64,000 nt of DNA from contig CBDFIO010000001.1 in the NCBI GenBank assembly GCA_965248155.1, positions 806,001 through 870,000 on the forward strand. Reading direction: 5' to 3'. The notes beneath the pieces were generated by a model, which was not told where the DNA came from, ran no database searches, and saw only the letters and a program-made list of their open reading frames with translations. Shown piece after piece: positions 1 through 8,396 of this stretch (position 1 is its first letter; each line of letters opens with the position of its first letter). The position numbers and the translations under genes are program-made. This DNA comes from RFSX01 sp965248155 (GTDB taxonomy: Bacteria > Bacteroidota > Bacteroidia > Chitinophagales > Saprospiraceae).

Positions 1-915
1 AAAGCTCACTTTAAAGCAGAAAGAGATAGACAAGGAGTTATTTGTAAGCGTTGCCAATCTCAAGAGCATTATTGGCTATCCACAAGAAGTCAATACCAAT
101 GTAAATCCTGTAAGTTTAGAACGACTTTACGTAGTGGAACATTACTACATAAATCTCAGCTACCCTACTACTATTGGTATTTTGGAATGATGATGCTTAC
201 CAGCACAAAAAAGAGTTTTTCTGCATTAGAAATACAAAGACAGTTAGGTCATCCCTATTATGAGCCTATTTGGTATATGCTTCATAAAATACGTCACTCT
301 ATGGGTAGGCGAGATGATAATTATCTTCTTGGTAATCAAGTTGAACTTGATGAAGGTTTCTTTGAAATAGTTCCCAACAAAGAAAGACGAGATCAAACCG
401 TAATAGAATTAGAAAACAATGATGGAAAATATAAGAGAGGTAAAGGAAGTCAAAAGCAAGCAATAGTATTGGTTATGGCTGAATCAATATCTGTGGAACC
501 TACTAAAAAATACAGGCACAAAACCAATAAAAAAGTGAGATACATTAAAATGAAATTACTAGATGACCTTAGCAAAGAAAGCACCAATGCACAAGTAGAA
601 CAAGCTATTGATACAAAAACATCTGCAATAACAGACGGAGCTAATAACTATAATGATTTAGCAAACAGCCTCACTGACCATAAAGCTGTGGTAATAAAGG
701 ACAAGAAAGAGACTCGTAAAATTCTGCCTTGGGTTCATATAGTCATAAGCAATGCCAAAAGATTGCTGTTAGATGTGCATCATTCCATTGGTGAGCAATA
801 TCTGCAAAGTTATCTCGATGAGTTCTGCTATAAGTTTAATAGAAAATACTTCAATTCTGTATTCGATAGAGTTGTAACTAACTCTGTATCTGTAAAATGG
901 GAGGTAAATATGTAA
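1..915 (+). CDS. IS1595-family (ISXO2-like) transposase, 5' end beyond window
   Basis: The frame is open from base 1, so the gene starts before the window. The first codons encode a zinc ribbon (CKRC ... CKSC, residues 15-38 of the visible part), typical of the N-terminus of IS1595/ISXO2 transposases. The catalytic domain follows, with the first Asp in VELDEGFF, the second in ITDGANNY, and a C-terminal HHSIGEQYLQSYLDEFCYKFNR stretch in the position where this family carries Asn/His in place of the usual Glu. The frame is intact to the TAA at 913-915. Terminal repeats were not resolved. An ATG at 187 opens the same frame, but starting there would delete the zinc ribbon, so it is not the real start. 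Confidence 0.85.
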   Translation, partial: KAHFKAERDRQGVICKRCQSQEHYWLSTRSQYQCKSCKFRTTLRSGTLLHKSQLPYYYWYFGMMMLTSTKKSFSALEIQRQLGHPYYEPIWYMLHKIRHSMGRRDDNYLLGNQVELDEGFFEIVPNKERRDQTVIELENNDGKYKRGKGSQKQAIVLVMAESISVEPTKKYRHKTNKKVRYIKMKLLDDLSKESTNAQVEQAIDTKTSAITDGANNYNDLANSLTDHKAVVIKDKKETRKILPWVHIVISNAKRLLLDVHHSIGEQYLQSYLDEFCYKFNRKYFNSVFDRVVTNSVSVKWEVNM

Positions 916-1032
916 TTAATCCGATAGTCATATAATTTTTTTTATAAAATGTCGGCTTTACTGATAATATTTATCAATTCTAAATAAATATTTCTTTTAC
1001 TCAGCTTGATAATGAGAGGAGCTAATATAAAA

Positions 1033-2592
1033 CCCAAAACTCGCAACAGAAATCCGAGGTCTTTAATATGTAAATGTATTTAATTTTTTCAGGGTTTTCA
1101 TTCCGTTTTCAACAAAATTTCATAGGCTATGTGTATAGCCCCCCTTACTCCAAATGAGTTTTTTTTTGCAATTCCAGTAAATCCTTGTTTTAAATTTTTA
1201 AAATTTTGTATTCTTGGTTTGAGAAAACCTGAAGTATTTTCTCTCTGGCGTGATTTACAAAAGTTGTAGCCACAGTAATGTAACGAAAACAAACCGTTTT
1301 GACTCTCATTTTAAGACTAATATTTGGAGTTTTATTTTTCACCAAAATTACTTTTGTCCACTCAAAAAGAATTAAGCATATCGCCATTAAATACATAAAC
1401 GCAGTATTGGTATCCAAATCCATAAAAGGCAAGTGTTTCAAGTTGAAATCACTGATTAAGAATTTGTTAGAATTCTCCGCATCGCCTCGTTGGTTGTAAA
1501 ATTCGATAATTTCTTGATTTGAAAAAACTAAATTGTTGGTCATTATTCCATAATAATTGTAAGGGGTCCCTGATATAAAATCGATTTGCTGGTCTTTTTT
1601 TAGAGATCTTGTAAGCACAATTCTATAAGAAAATCCCCCATTAAAAGGGGTGTAAATTAGTGATGCAACTTCTTTTATTTCGTTGTTGATTTCCTCTTTT
1701 TTCCAATCTTTAATTTTTCCACATAAAGAGATGAACTTTTGGGAACTGATGTTTCTAATATAAAAGTTAGTCGCCTTTTGGCTAACCAGTTCAATGACTT
1801 CTTTTTGATAAGATGCAGAGTCTGCTCTAAAATGTTCTATTTTTATTTGATTGTCGCTCAGGTTTTTAAAACATCTTTCTAGTGTTTCAAATTGTTTATA
1901 CTTTGCAGGGGTGTTGCCGTTATGGTTTTCAATATGCACAGGTAATCTGCCTATGAAGGCGAAATTGGGATGGTAGGCTTTAGTGTTTTTATAGCTTTTT
2001 TTGGCATCTTGTTTTTTGTTTTCAAGAACTACATTGTCAAAATCAAGTGTGTATTTTTCTTCTTTTTTAAGTTGACCTGTTTTTGCACAAAGAGCGATTA
2101 AAGATGCGTTGGTTTGATTGTTGTAATTGAATTGATGAACAATTCCTTGGCCAGTTATCTCCCTAATTGTTGGTTCTTTTAATTCCTGACAAGCATATTC
2201 AACCGTATCTGGGGAAGGGATTTTGGTAAAACTTTGGCAAGTGAATTTATTTTTAAGATGTCCTAAATCAGAAATATACTCTCCATTGCATAAAGAATTT
2301 CCCAACAAAGAAAGCACAATGTCGGCATACGAATATTGGGCTCTAAAATTCCGATAACCTAAATTTTTATCGAGAAAAACATCTATTTTTGAGCGTTTAA
2401 TGGCATTAAAAATAAAATTTAAGCCACCAAAAGGGGTGATATTTTTTGAAGATTGTTTAGTTTTAAGCATTGTAGTGTTTTGCAGGGTTCAACCGCAATT
2501 TCCACCTTTTAGGTGAAACTACAATACCCTGAAAGCCTTTTGTTTTCAAAAGACTAAGGGGTATTTATAAATGTTGTTGCGAGTTTAGGGGT
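1033..2592 (-). mobile_element. IS1380-family insertion sequence, complete
   Basis: The element is bounded by inverted ends: CCCAAAACTCGCAACA at 1033-1048, and TGTTGCGAGTTTAGGGGT at 2575-2592, whose complement ends in TAAACTCGCAACA. ATATAAAA lies directly outside both ends (1025-1032 and 2593-2600) and may be the target duplication, although IS1380 elements usually duplicate 4-5 bp and AT-rich flanks can match by chance. One transposase gene fills the interior on the minus strand. Confidence 0.75.
1190..2470 (-). CDS. IS1380-family transposase
   Basis: A 426-aa DDE transposase. The N-terminus has the 'GGL..I...I...' pattern and the SYADIVLSLLGNSLCNGEYISDL-type region of IS1380 proteins. The LDFDNVVLENKKQ block carries the first catalytic Asp, followed by a Tyr-rich NTKAYHPNFAFIGRLP stretch, then the HFRADSASYQKEV block with the second Asp. 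The conserved FYNQRGDAENSNKFLISDFNL motif near residue 335 has the expected catalytic Glu. The frame is uninterrupted and the length is normal for the family, so the element may still be active. A shorter ORF overlapping its 3' end in another frame is not considered real. Confidence 0.85.
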   Translation of the reverse strand: MLKTKQSSKNITPFGGLNFIFNAIKRSKIDVFLDKNLGYRNFRAQYSYADIVLSLLGNSLCNGEYISDLGHLKNKFTCQSFTKIPSPDTVEYACQELKEPTIREITGQGIVHQFNYNNQTNASLIALCAKTGQLKKEEKYTLDFDNVVLENKKQDAKKSYKNTKAYHPNFAFIGRLPVHIENHNGNTPAKYKQFETLERCFKNLSDNQIKIEHFRADSASYQKEVIELVSQKATNFYIRNISSQKFISLCGKIKDWKKEEINNEIKEVASLIYTPFNGGFSYRIVLTRSLKKDQQIDFISGTPYNYYGIMTNNLVFSNQEIIEFYNQRGDAENSNKFLISDFNLKHLPFMDLDTNTAFMYLMAICLILFEWTKVILVKNKTPNISLKMRVKTVCFRYITVATTFVNHAREKILQVFSNQEYKILKI

Positions 2593-2739
2593 ATATAAAA
2601 CATAATTTTTCAGATGGTACAAAAAAATTGGCTTGAATGTTTTAAAGGCTACCTAATAAATGCACAGCAAGATTTTATCCATACAATTTATATATTTTCT
2701 TATTTTATTAATTTATTATAACTATATAGATATATAGAT

Positions 2740-3543
2740 ATGAAAAAAATATTAGTGTTCACAAACAGTATGTCAATTTTATGTAGCATCATATTTCTTG
2801 CTTCATGTTCCTCAAGCGAAGACTTGATACCGGAACCTAATTACGATAGGAATATTGATTTTCGTTCGATTGATAGTTTTTTAATTAATACATGGCATGA
2901 AGCATATGATAGCCTAGGTCTTGAATTTCTTTGTGCTTGTACTGGAGAATCTGTTGATTCTTTGCAAAATTTGTATAACAGAAATTTGAATGATTTGAAA
3001 AATGAAATTTCGGGTTTGACTACAATAAATTATGACACCTCAGACCTTAAAATTATTGCAAAGTATGAATGTGATTTTCAAGATTTAGAAGAATACCAAG
3101 ATTCAGTTTATTACAAAATGTCAAATTGGGTGCAAACAGATATAATTACTTCCAGTGAAGATTCACTAATTCTTGATTTAATCGAGGATGTGAAATCAGG
3201 AACTTTCTCTTATTCTGGATATATTAACAGAATAAATAATTTACAGGACGCTAGCTATGTTGATAATGAAATTTCATTACTGGTTGTTGAAACAACTGAA
3301 AGTGTAATTGATTTTTTTGATGTTAGACCTGAATTTGTAAATGAGGAAGAAGATATTGCTGCGGCTTGGCATATCGTGTCAGCTCTAGTTGGGGGGTTTT
3401 TAAGTGTTGCGTATGATGTTTTTACTGATCCTGGAATTGATTGGGAGACAGGAGACGCATCAAACGCAGAATTTGACACACCTGAAGAAGTGCTTGCTTC
3501 ATTTAAGAAAGGGTATATTCTTGGAGCTATAGGCGCTATATAA
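2740..3543 (+). CDS. hypothetical lipoprotein
   Basis: A 267-aa protein of unknown function. A short hydrophobic leader ends in a lipobox (LASC, Cys23) followed by CSSSED, so it should be exported and lipid-anchored. The body is acidic and helical with several Cys in the first third (FLCACTGES). Near residue 215 there is a hydrophobic segment (WHIVSALVGGFLSVAYDVF), and the protein ends in a Gly/Ala/Ile-rich tail, which may mean it has lost its original C-terminus. It lies between an IS1380 element and a small membrane-protein gene 10 bp downstream. I do not recognise a family. Confidence 0.6.
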   Translation: MKKILVFTNSMSILCSIIFLASCSSSEDLIPEPNYDRNIDFRSIDSFLINTWHEAYDSLGLEFLCACTGESVDSLQNLYNRNLNDLKNEISGLTTINYDTSDLKIIAKYECDFQDLEEYQDSVYYKMSNWVQTDIITSSEDSLILDLIEDVKSGTFSYSGYINRINNLQDASYVDNEISLLVVETTESVIDFFDVRPEFVNEEEDIAAAWHIVSALVGGFLSVAYDVFTDPGIDWETGDASNAEFDTPEEVLASFKKGYILGAIGAI

Positions 3544-3553
3544 AATTTAAAAC

Positions 3554-3793
3554 ATGTTAGGGGTTACTCTTTTATCGTATGTAATTATTCAGTATTTGGA
3601 CATGACAGACAAACATCTATTCCAAAGGGATTTTTTGAGAATTTTTGGTTATGTATTTGGAATAATCCTATTGGAAAAATCACTAGAGTATTTTCTAAAT
3701 CTTCCATTTCAACAAATATTACTTATTGTTGTCGGAATAATTATATTTTCTAAATTTATCGGGTTTATTTTCAAAAAATATTTCCGTTCATAA
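3554..3793 (+). CDS. small hypothetical membrane protein
   Basis: A 79-aa, strongly hydrophobic protein with about three predicted membrane segments (LGVTLLSYVIIQYL, RIFGYVFGIILLEKSL, ILLIVVGIIIFSKFIGFIF) and a basic C-terminus (KKYFRS). It starts 10 bp after the preceding lipoprotein gene and is probably co-transcribed with it. No family is recognised. The short length makes it less secure than its neighbours. Confidence 0.45.
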   Translation: MLGVTLLSYVIIQYLDMTDKHLFQRDFLRIFGYVFGIILLEKSLEYFLNLPFQQILLIVVGIIIFSKFIGFIFKKYFRS

Positions 3794-4272
3794 AAAAAAT
3801 AATGATGATGATTCGCAAATGATAAATTAGGTTGTTGTGGAAGAGTTTAATTTTATCAACTAAAACTATAATTGAGAAATTATATAAATAGTTCGGCCAT
3901 TTTTTGACCAAACTAAAAATGCAGTCATAAAGATCAGCTTAAATGATTGATTATCAGAGTAGCGTTAAGCGGACTTGAATTTTACCATGACCTTAGAGTT
4001 AGAATAATCCTTTTAATTAAACTGATTATAATTCAATTACGAAGGCTCTACAAATTCTGTAGAGCCTTTTATTCAGCCGTTATTTTAGCTTAGGATTAGT
4101 TTAATTAAACAGTCATTATGTATTACACTCTCTTAGATTCCGTTTAGCCAATAAGTATTTATCTTTAAATAATAAACACTAACTTTTATGTGGTTTATAT
4201 CCATTTTGGAATGTATTGCACCATAAATATGGGCATATAAACAAGTTAGCGGCAAGGTAAAAAACAGAAAAA
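3794..4272. other. gene-free intergenic stretch
   Basis: About 480 bp without a credible gene on either strand. The only clear element is the hairpin terminator at 4042-4070. The rest is AT-rich with scattered stops in all frames. Confidence 0.6.
4042..4070 (+). terminator. intrinsic terminator
   Basis: A perfect 9-bp stem (GGCTCTACA at 4044-4052, TGTAGAGCC at 4058-4066) with a 5-nt loop, extended by AA/TT pairs and followed by TTTTA. It lies 250 bp past the small membrane protein, so it may be the terminator of a gene that has been lost or of a long trailer. Confidence 0.75.
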
Positions 4273-5251
4273 ATGAAAATAATATTTGACTCAAATGTTT
4301 GGAACTATGGGCATTGTTTACTCCAAGTTCATTTTAGTGGTGGTGTCAATACCAACTACATTCCAATCAAAAAAGACAACGGAATGGGAATTTATTCTGC
4401 ACCACAATTTGTAAAATCTCATCCAGGTGGTTGCTTAAATAGTTCTGGTGGAAGTATTGTACAAGATGATCCAGTTGCATATGTTAGTGGAACTAAAGCA
4501 AAAGTTAAAGCTGTTTTTGAAACAGACTGTACTCACTCATATTTCATCAGGGGGATGGGTCCAACACTTAAAAATGGTAACCAAATAATATTTAATCCTC
4601 AACAAGTAACACCAATGAATGGTCTTGTTGAATATAGTTGGAACGACGCTAACATAAGTTTCACATCAGATGGTGCGAAATATTATGAAGAATTTGAGAT
4701 TTTGTGGCAAGTATCTGAAGATGGAATCAATTGGGTTGATATTGATAAGAGTATAAATCCACTTTATGTTACACACAAAGCTCCAATTGCTGAAATTCCA
4801 GGAGATGATGGAGATGGGACCCAATATAGAAATGGAATAGGATACGAATGGTATGAAAGTTTGCTGCATTTATCCTGTATGAACGCAGATATGAAATCTA
4901 CAAAATTAGAGATATTTGAAAAAATTTGATCGGATATAGAGGATAATAGTACAGCAAACTATAATAACGAAAAATTGCATTATTACTATCACTGGGATTT
5001 ACCATATCACTCTACAACCTCCAAATATTTACTTGCTAATAGAGATGGACAATGCTATAGTTGGTGTTCGTTTTTAATAGATCTACTAAAAATTCATGGA
5101 ATTGATCAATCAGATGATATTGTATTAGTTAACTCTGCAAATAATGAAATATTTTTAATTAAGGATTGGACATTACAGAATAATATATTTTCAACTTTCG
5201 ATACAAACTTTGGTGCATGTGAAATTGAAAATTCTTACACTTTCATTGTAG
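4273..5251 (+). pseudogene. transglutaminase-like protein gene, nonsense-interrupted and cut by an IS
   Basis: Reading frame 4273-4926 (218 codons) stops at TGA 4927-4929 but continues in the same frame to the IS boundary at 5251. After the stop it encodes a stretch with HYYYHWDLPYHS and NRDGQCYSWCSFLIDLLKIHGI. The Gly-x-Cys-(x)2-Trp-Cys pattern followed by a hydrophobic helix ending 'HGI' resembles the active-site helix of transglutaminase-like cysteine peptidases, but the later His/Asp part is not clearly visible. The N-terminal 180 residues look like a beta-rich domain (FEILWQVSEDGINWVDID). The 3' end is removed by element A copy 1, with the frame closing by chance at a TAA inside the IS (5254-5256). 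The TGA probably replaced TGG or CGA. Function is inferred from one motif only. Confidence 0.55.
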
Positions 5252-5405
5252 TGTAAATCGTCAAATAAAAGTGGACCATTAAGTGAAATATTAAAAGTTA
5301 TACATAACTATTAAATTCACTTTATTATGAACAAGAAAAACAAATCAGCAGAATCTTATTGAAGACTTGCTATTCTTAAGACAGTCTATAATTTAAAAAT
5401 AAGAT

Positions 5406-6257
5406 TTATTCAATACTCTTTGGGATTAACCCCAAAGAGTATTGGTTTCTTGGAGCATACTCTCTTGGACTCTTCCTTCCAAGTGAGCCATGAGGATGAT
5501 TATCGTTATAATCTTTACTCCATTTGTCTGCAATTATTTGGAACTGTGATATGCTGCTAAACATATATGCATCCAAAACATCTTCTCTAAATGTTCGATT
5601 AAACCTTTCTACATATCCATTTTGCATTGGCTTTCCAGGCTCTGAATATATTCGCTTTATACCTCTTAGCTTACACCAATTCTTATAGTCGTTTGAAGTA
5701 AATTCAGGCCCATTGTCAGATCGTATATATTTAGGTTTCCCGTAGTATTCTAACAACTCATCTAAAAACCTGGTTACTCTTACGGAAGGAAAACTTATAC
5801 TCCCTTTATTTAACAGGCTTTCTCTATTACAATCATCTATTACATTCAATACTCTTAATGTTCTACCATCACTCAGACTATCACTCATAAAATCCATACT
5901 CCATATTTCATTCACTGCTTGAGGTTGATATAATGGCATCCTTAGTTCCTCTGGCAATTTTCTTCGCTTTTTATGTCTACGTACTAAACCCATTTCTCTG
6001 TATACTCGCAGCATTCTACTCCATGCCCATTTATAGCCTTCTCGTCTTGTCCTATTATAGTAGTTTTCAAATCCTCTGTTAGGTGCTATTTTTAACAGCT
6101 CTTTATACTTCGCTACTATTGCACTATCGTCTACTTTACTCTCATAATACCATGTTGATCGACTCCATCCTATTAGTGAACATAGCCGCTTTATTCCAAC
6201 TTTATAGGTACCCTTCAAATAGATTACAACTTCTCTTTTGACGGAAGACTCTACCAC
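5406..6257 (-). CDS. IS407-group transposase OrfB
   Basis: A 283-aa IS3-family integrase-type transposase. The N-terminal HTH_21-like part (RLCSLIGWSRSTWYYESK) precedes the catalytic core, with Asp in WSMDFMSD, Asp in RSDNGPEF and Glu in GYVERFNRTFREDVLD (the DDE triad). The start overlaps the end of orfA by 7 nt, as usual where OrfAB is made by frameshifting. The frame is intact. Confidence 0.92.
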   Translation of the reverse strand: MVESSVKREVVIYLKGTYKVGIKRLCSLIGWSRSTWYYESKVDDSAIVAKYKELLKIAPNRGFENYYNRTRREGYKWAWSRMLRVYREMGLVRRHKKRRKLPEELRMPLYQPQAVNEIWSMDFMSDSLSDGRTLRVLNVIDDCNRESLLNKGSISFPSVRVTRFLDELLEYYGKPKYIRSDNGPEFTSNDYKNWCKLRGIKRIYSEPGKPMQNGYVERFNRTFREDVLDAYMFSSISQFQIIADKWSKDYNDNHPHGSLGRKSPREYAPRNQYSLGLIPKSIE

Positions 6258-6517
6258 TTTTTTCCAAGAACATCTTTTGCCATTTGCAAGTCCAGTGATA
6301 CATCTGCAAACATCCGTTTGAGTTTCCTGTTTTCATCCTCTAATTCCTTTAGACGTCGCAAATGGCTTACTTCCATTCCTGCATATTTCTTACGCCAATT
6401 GTAAAATGTACCCTTATTGATGCCTAACTCTCTGCTGAGGTCTTCTACCGATCTTCCAGATTCGTTTTCCTTTAGAGCCTTTATTATTTGGCCCTCTGTA
6501 AATTTACTTTGTTTCAT
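6251..6517 (-). CDS. IS407-group transposase OrfA
   Basis: An 88-aa protein with an N-terminal helix-turn-helix (FTEGQIIKALKE ... ELGINKGTFYNWRKKYAGM) and a leucine-zipper-like helix ending in AKDVLGKKW, the characteristic OrfA ending of IS407-group elements. It binds the element ends and forms part of the OrfAB transposase. Overlaps orfB. Confidence 0.92.
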   Translation of the reverse strand: MKQSKFTEGQIIKALKENESGRSVEDLSRELGINKGTFYNWRKKYAGMEVSHLRRLKELEDENRKLKRMFADVSLDLQMAKDVLGKKW

Positions 6518-6915
6518 AACAGCTTAAATTTATAAAATTTGTTCATTTTTAAACTGTCTTAATTTTACGCAAGGTTACATTATGTCCGAGATGTAAAAAG
6601 AAGGACAAGACGTAAATTTTCTACAGAAGAAAAGATTAGAATAGTCATTGAAGGATTAAGAGGAGAACAAAGTGTTGCTTCTCTTTGTAGAAGAGAAGAG
6701 ATTTCACAACCACTATATTATAAGTGGAGTAAAGATTTCATGGAAGCAGGGAAGAAACGTTTAAAGGGAGATACAGAACGTGAAGCCAACACTTCAGAAG
6801 TTCAACATCTAAAGACAGAAAATCAAGACCTTAAAGAGGTAGTAGCAGAACTTACCCTGAAAAATCGTGTGCTTAAAAAAAGCTTGAATGGAGTAAAATA
6901 AAATTCAAGAAGTAT

Positions 6916-7899
6916 ATGCGATTTACAGCAAAAGAAAAGATGGAACTGATTAGGCTGGTTGAGCAATCCGAATGGAGTGTTAGAAGAACTCTCAAGGAAA
7001 TTGGTATTCACAAATCAACCTTTTACAACTGGTATAAGAAATATCGGGAAAATGGAATTGTAGGATTAGAGGAAAAGAAAAGTACAAGGAAGCATTACTG
7101 GAACAAGATTCCTGATCGGATCAGGTCTGATATATTGAATCTGGCACTGGAAGTTTCAGAGCTTTCTTGTAGAGAATTGGCTTGCAGGTATACTGATGAG
7201 AATCAATACTTTATAAGCGAAAGCAGTGTTTACAGAATATTGAAATCTGCTGGACTGATAAACCCTCCTCATTATGATCTGATATCTGCCGCAGATGAAT
7301 TTAAAGACAAAACAACAACTGTCAATCAAATGTGGCAAACTGATTTTACTTATTTCAAAATCATTGGCTGGGGATGGTATTACCTATCGACTATATTAGA
7401 TGATTATTCTAGGTACATTATAAGTTGGGAGTTGTGCTCAACGATGAAAACCCTTGATGTAAAAAATACTTTGAATCAGGCATTAAACCATCCAAATGTA
7501 AATTTGAATAAACCGCCTAAGTTATTATCTGATAATGGATCTTGTTATTTAAGTCAAGAGTTGAGCTCTTATTTGGATGATTACAAAATTAAACATGTGA
7601 GAGGAAGACCTGGTCATCCTCAAACGCAAGGCAAGATTGAAAGGTATCACAGAACGATGAAAAATGTAATTAAACTGGATCATTATTACAGCCCAGGTGA
7701 ATTGAGTTTTCGTCTTTCACAATTTGTAAAATATTATAACCATCACAGATATCATGAATCTTTACAAAACTTGATACCAGCAGATGTTTATTATGGATTA
7801 AAAGAAGAAAAACTGAAGAGAAGAAAATTATGTAAACACAAAACATTTAAAAAACGCAGACAAGAATATTTCAATTTAACTTTTAAAAGTGTAACTTAA
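6916..7899 (+). CDS. element A copy 1 transposase OrfB
   Basis: A 327-aa IS3-family transposase, intact. The N-terminal HTH (IRLVEQSEWSVRRTLKEIG, then HKSTFYNWYKKY) and an HTH_21-like region precede the rve integrase core, with catalytic Asp in QTDFTYFK, Asp in LSDNGSCY and Glu in GKIERYHRTMKN. It starts 14 nt after the orfA stop. Compared with copy 2 it differs by a dense tract in the first 100 nt and a few scattered changes. Confidence 0.93.
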   Translation: MRFTAKEKMELIRLVEQSEWSVRRTLKEIGIHKSTFYNWYKKYRENGIVGLEEKKSTRKHYWNKIPDRIRSDILNLALEVSELSCRELACRYTDENQYFISESSVYRILKSAGLINPPHYDLISAADEFKDKTTTVNQMWQTDFTYFKIIGWGWYYLSTILDDYSRYIISWELCSTMKTLDVKNTLNQALNHPNVNLNKPPKLLSDNGSCYLSQELSSYLDDYKIKHVRGRPGHPQTQGKIERYHRTMKNVIKLDHYYSPGELSFRLSQFVKYYNHHRYHESLQNLIPADVYYGLKEEKLKRRKLCKHKTFKKRRQEYFNLTFKSVT

Positions 7900-7939
7900 T
7901 TTTATTCACTTATTGTCCACTTTGGTTTGAAGACCTACA

Positions 7940-8110
7940 AATATTTCACAGATCGAACATACAAGGCATCGTTCCTTTGCCGGATTTTTCGTCAATATAC
8001 TTGGTGGACTTTGTGCCTACGGGTTTAAAGAATCTAAACCCTCCATTTATAAGGATCTGGTCGATACCAAACAACTCCTTTTGGCCTAGTCTTACATCGA
8101 ACTCACGTTA
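7940..8110 (+). mobile_element. 3' remnant of an IS982-family element (C)
   Basis: This stretch encodes the last ~55 residues of the IS982 transposase found complete at 59743-60648 (from NISQIEHTRHRSFAGF to KQLLLA and the TAG) and ends in the same terminal sequence, CGAACTCACGT at 8110. The 5' part of that element is absent on the other side of element A copy 1, so it was lost, probably by recombination between A copies. Confidence 0.88.
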
Positions 8111-8227
8111 ATTATTATTAAGCATTTCATTTGATAAATTTTTATTTGAATAAAATTCATTTAAGTGTTCTTTTCAATTTCAATAAAAAATATATTTATT
8201 AAATAACGTGAATAATGGATAAGAAAA

Positions 8228-8396
8228 AGGGTGTTTTTATTTGTATTATTTACTGATTATCAGTATCTTAATAGTCTAAAAACACCCTCATGCTTAGAGA
8301 TAAAGTTACTGAATTCTTTGTGAAAATAGATGATTTTCAACAAGAATTTATTAAAAACATAGAAAATCATCCAAAATTAGAAGATACAAAGACTAA
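8228..8396 (+). mobile_element. 5' fragment of a second, different IS982-like element
   Basis: An ATG at 8290 opens a 37-codon frame (MLRDKVTEFFVKIDDF..., IENHPKLEDTK) that resembles the N-terminus of Bacteroidota IS982 transposases and differs from element C. It stops where the neighbouring minus-strand gene begins. Just upstream is a perfect 12-bp inverted repeat (AGGGTGTTTTTA at 8228-8239, TAAAAACACCCT at 8277-8288) with a 37-nt spacer, perhaps the element end plus a regulatory hairpin. The right boundary is approximate. Confidence 0.5.

Larger units (their letters stand above)
5360..6579 (-). mobile_element. IS407-group IS3-family element B, complete
   Basis: 1220 bp, inserted in orfA of element A copy 1. 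Its ends are TGAAGACTTGC...TTAAGACAGT on the left and, as complement, TGTAACCTTGC...TTAAGACAGT on the right. A 4-bp target duplication TTAT flanks it (5356-5359, 6580-6583); removing the element and one TTAT restores the orfA sequence exactly as in copies 2-4. A 4-bp duplication is typical of the IS407 group, which agrees with the encoded proteins. The two genes run on the minus strand, opposite to the host element. Confidence 0.93.
5327..6901 (+). pseudogene. element A copy 1 orfA, split by element B
   Basis: The orfA start (MNKKNKSAESY) at 5327-5359 is separated from the rest (6580-6901) by element B. The break is after the codons for the eleventh residue, and the TTAT target duplication is present on both sides (5356-5359 and 6580-6583). 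The remainder encodes the HTH-containing OrfA seen intact in copies 2-4. Without OrfA this copy should not transpose by itself. Confidence 0.85.
5252..7939 (+). mobile_element. IS3-family element A, copy 1, interrupted by element B
   Basis: The left end TGTAAATCGTCAAATAAAAG is at 5252 and the right end ...TTTGAAGACCTACA finishes at 7939; the two ends are imperfect inverted repeats starting TGTA and sharing AAAGTGGAC. Without the inserted element B (5360-6579) and one 4-bp duplication it is 1464 bp, the same as copies 2 and 3. Left flank (ATTGTAG) and right flank (AATATTT) do not match. The left flank is the transglutaminase-like gene and the right flank is the interior of an IS982 element, so the two sides come from different insertion events. 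Confidence 0.9.

Noticed and set aside
187..915. IS1595 transposase starting at ATG 187
   Set aside because: The frame is open from base 1 and the upstream part encodes the family zinc ribbon, so the start lies outside the window.
1098..1292. Small minus-strand gene at the end of the IS1380 element
   Set aside because: It overlaps the transposase in another frame and its sequence has no independent support.
4040..4072. Attenuator or riboswitch upstream of the transglutaminase-like gene
   Set aside because: The hairpin with T-run stands alone, no competing structure or leader peptide is visible, and the next gene starts 200 bp later; plain terminator is simpler.
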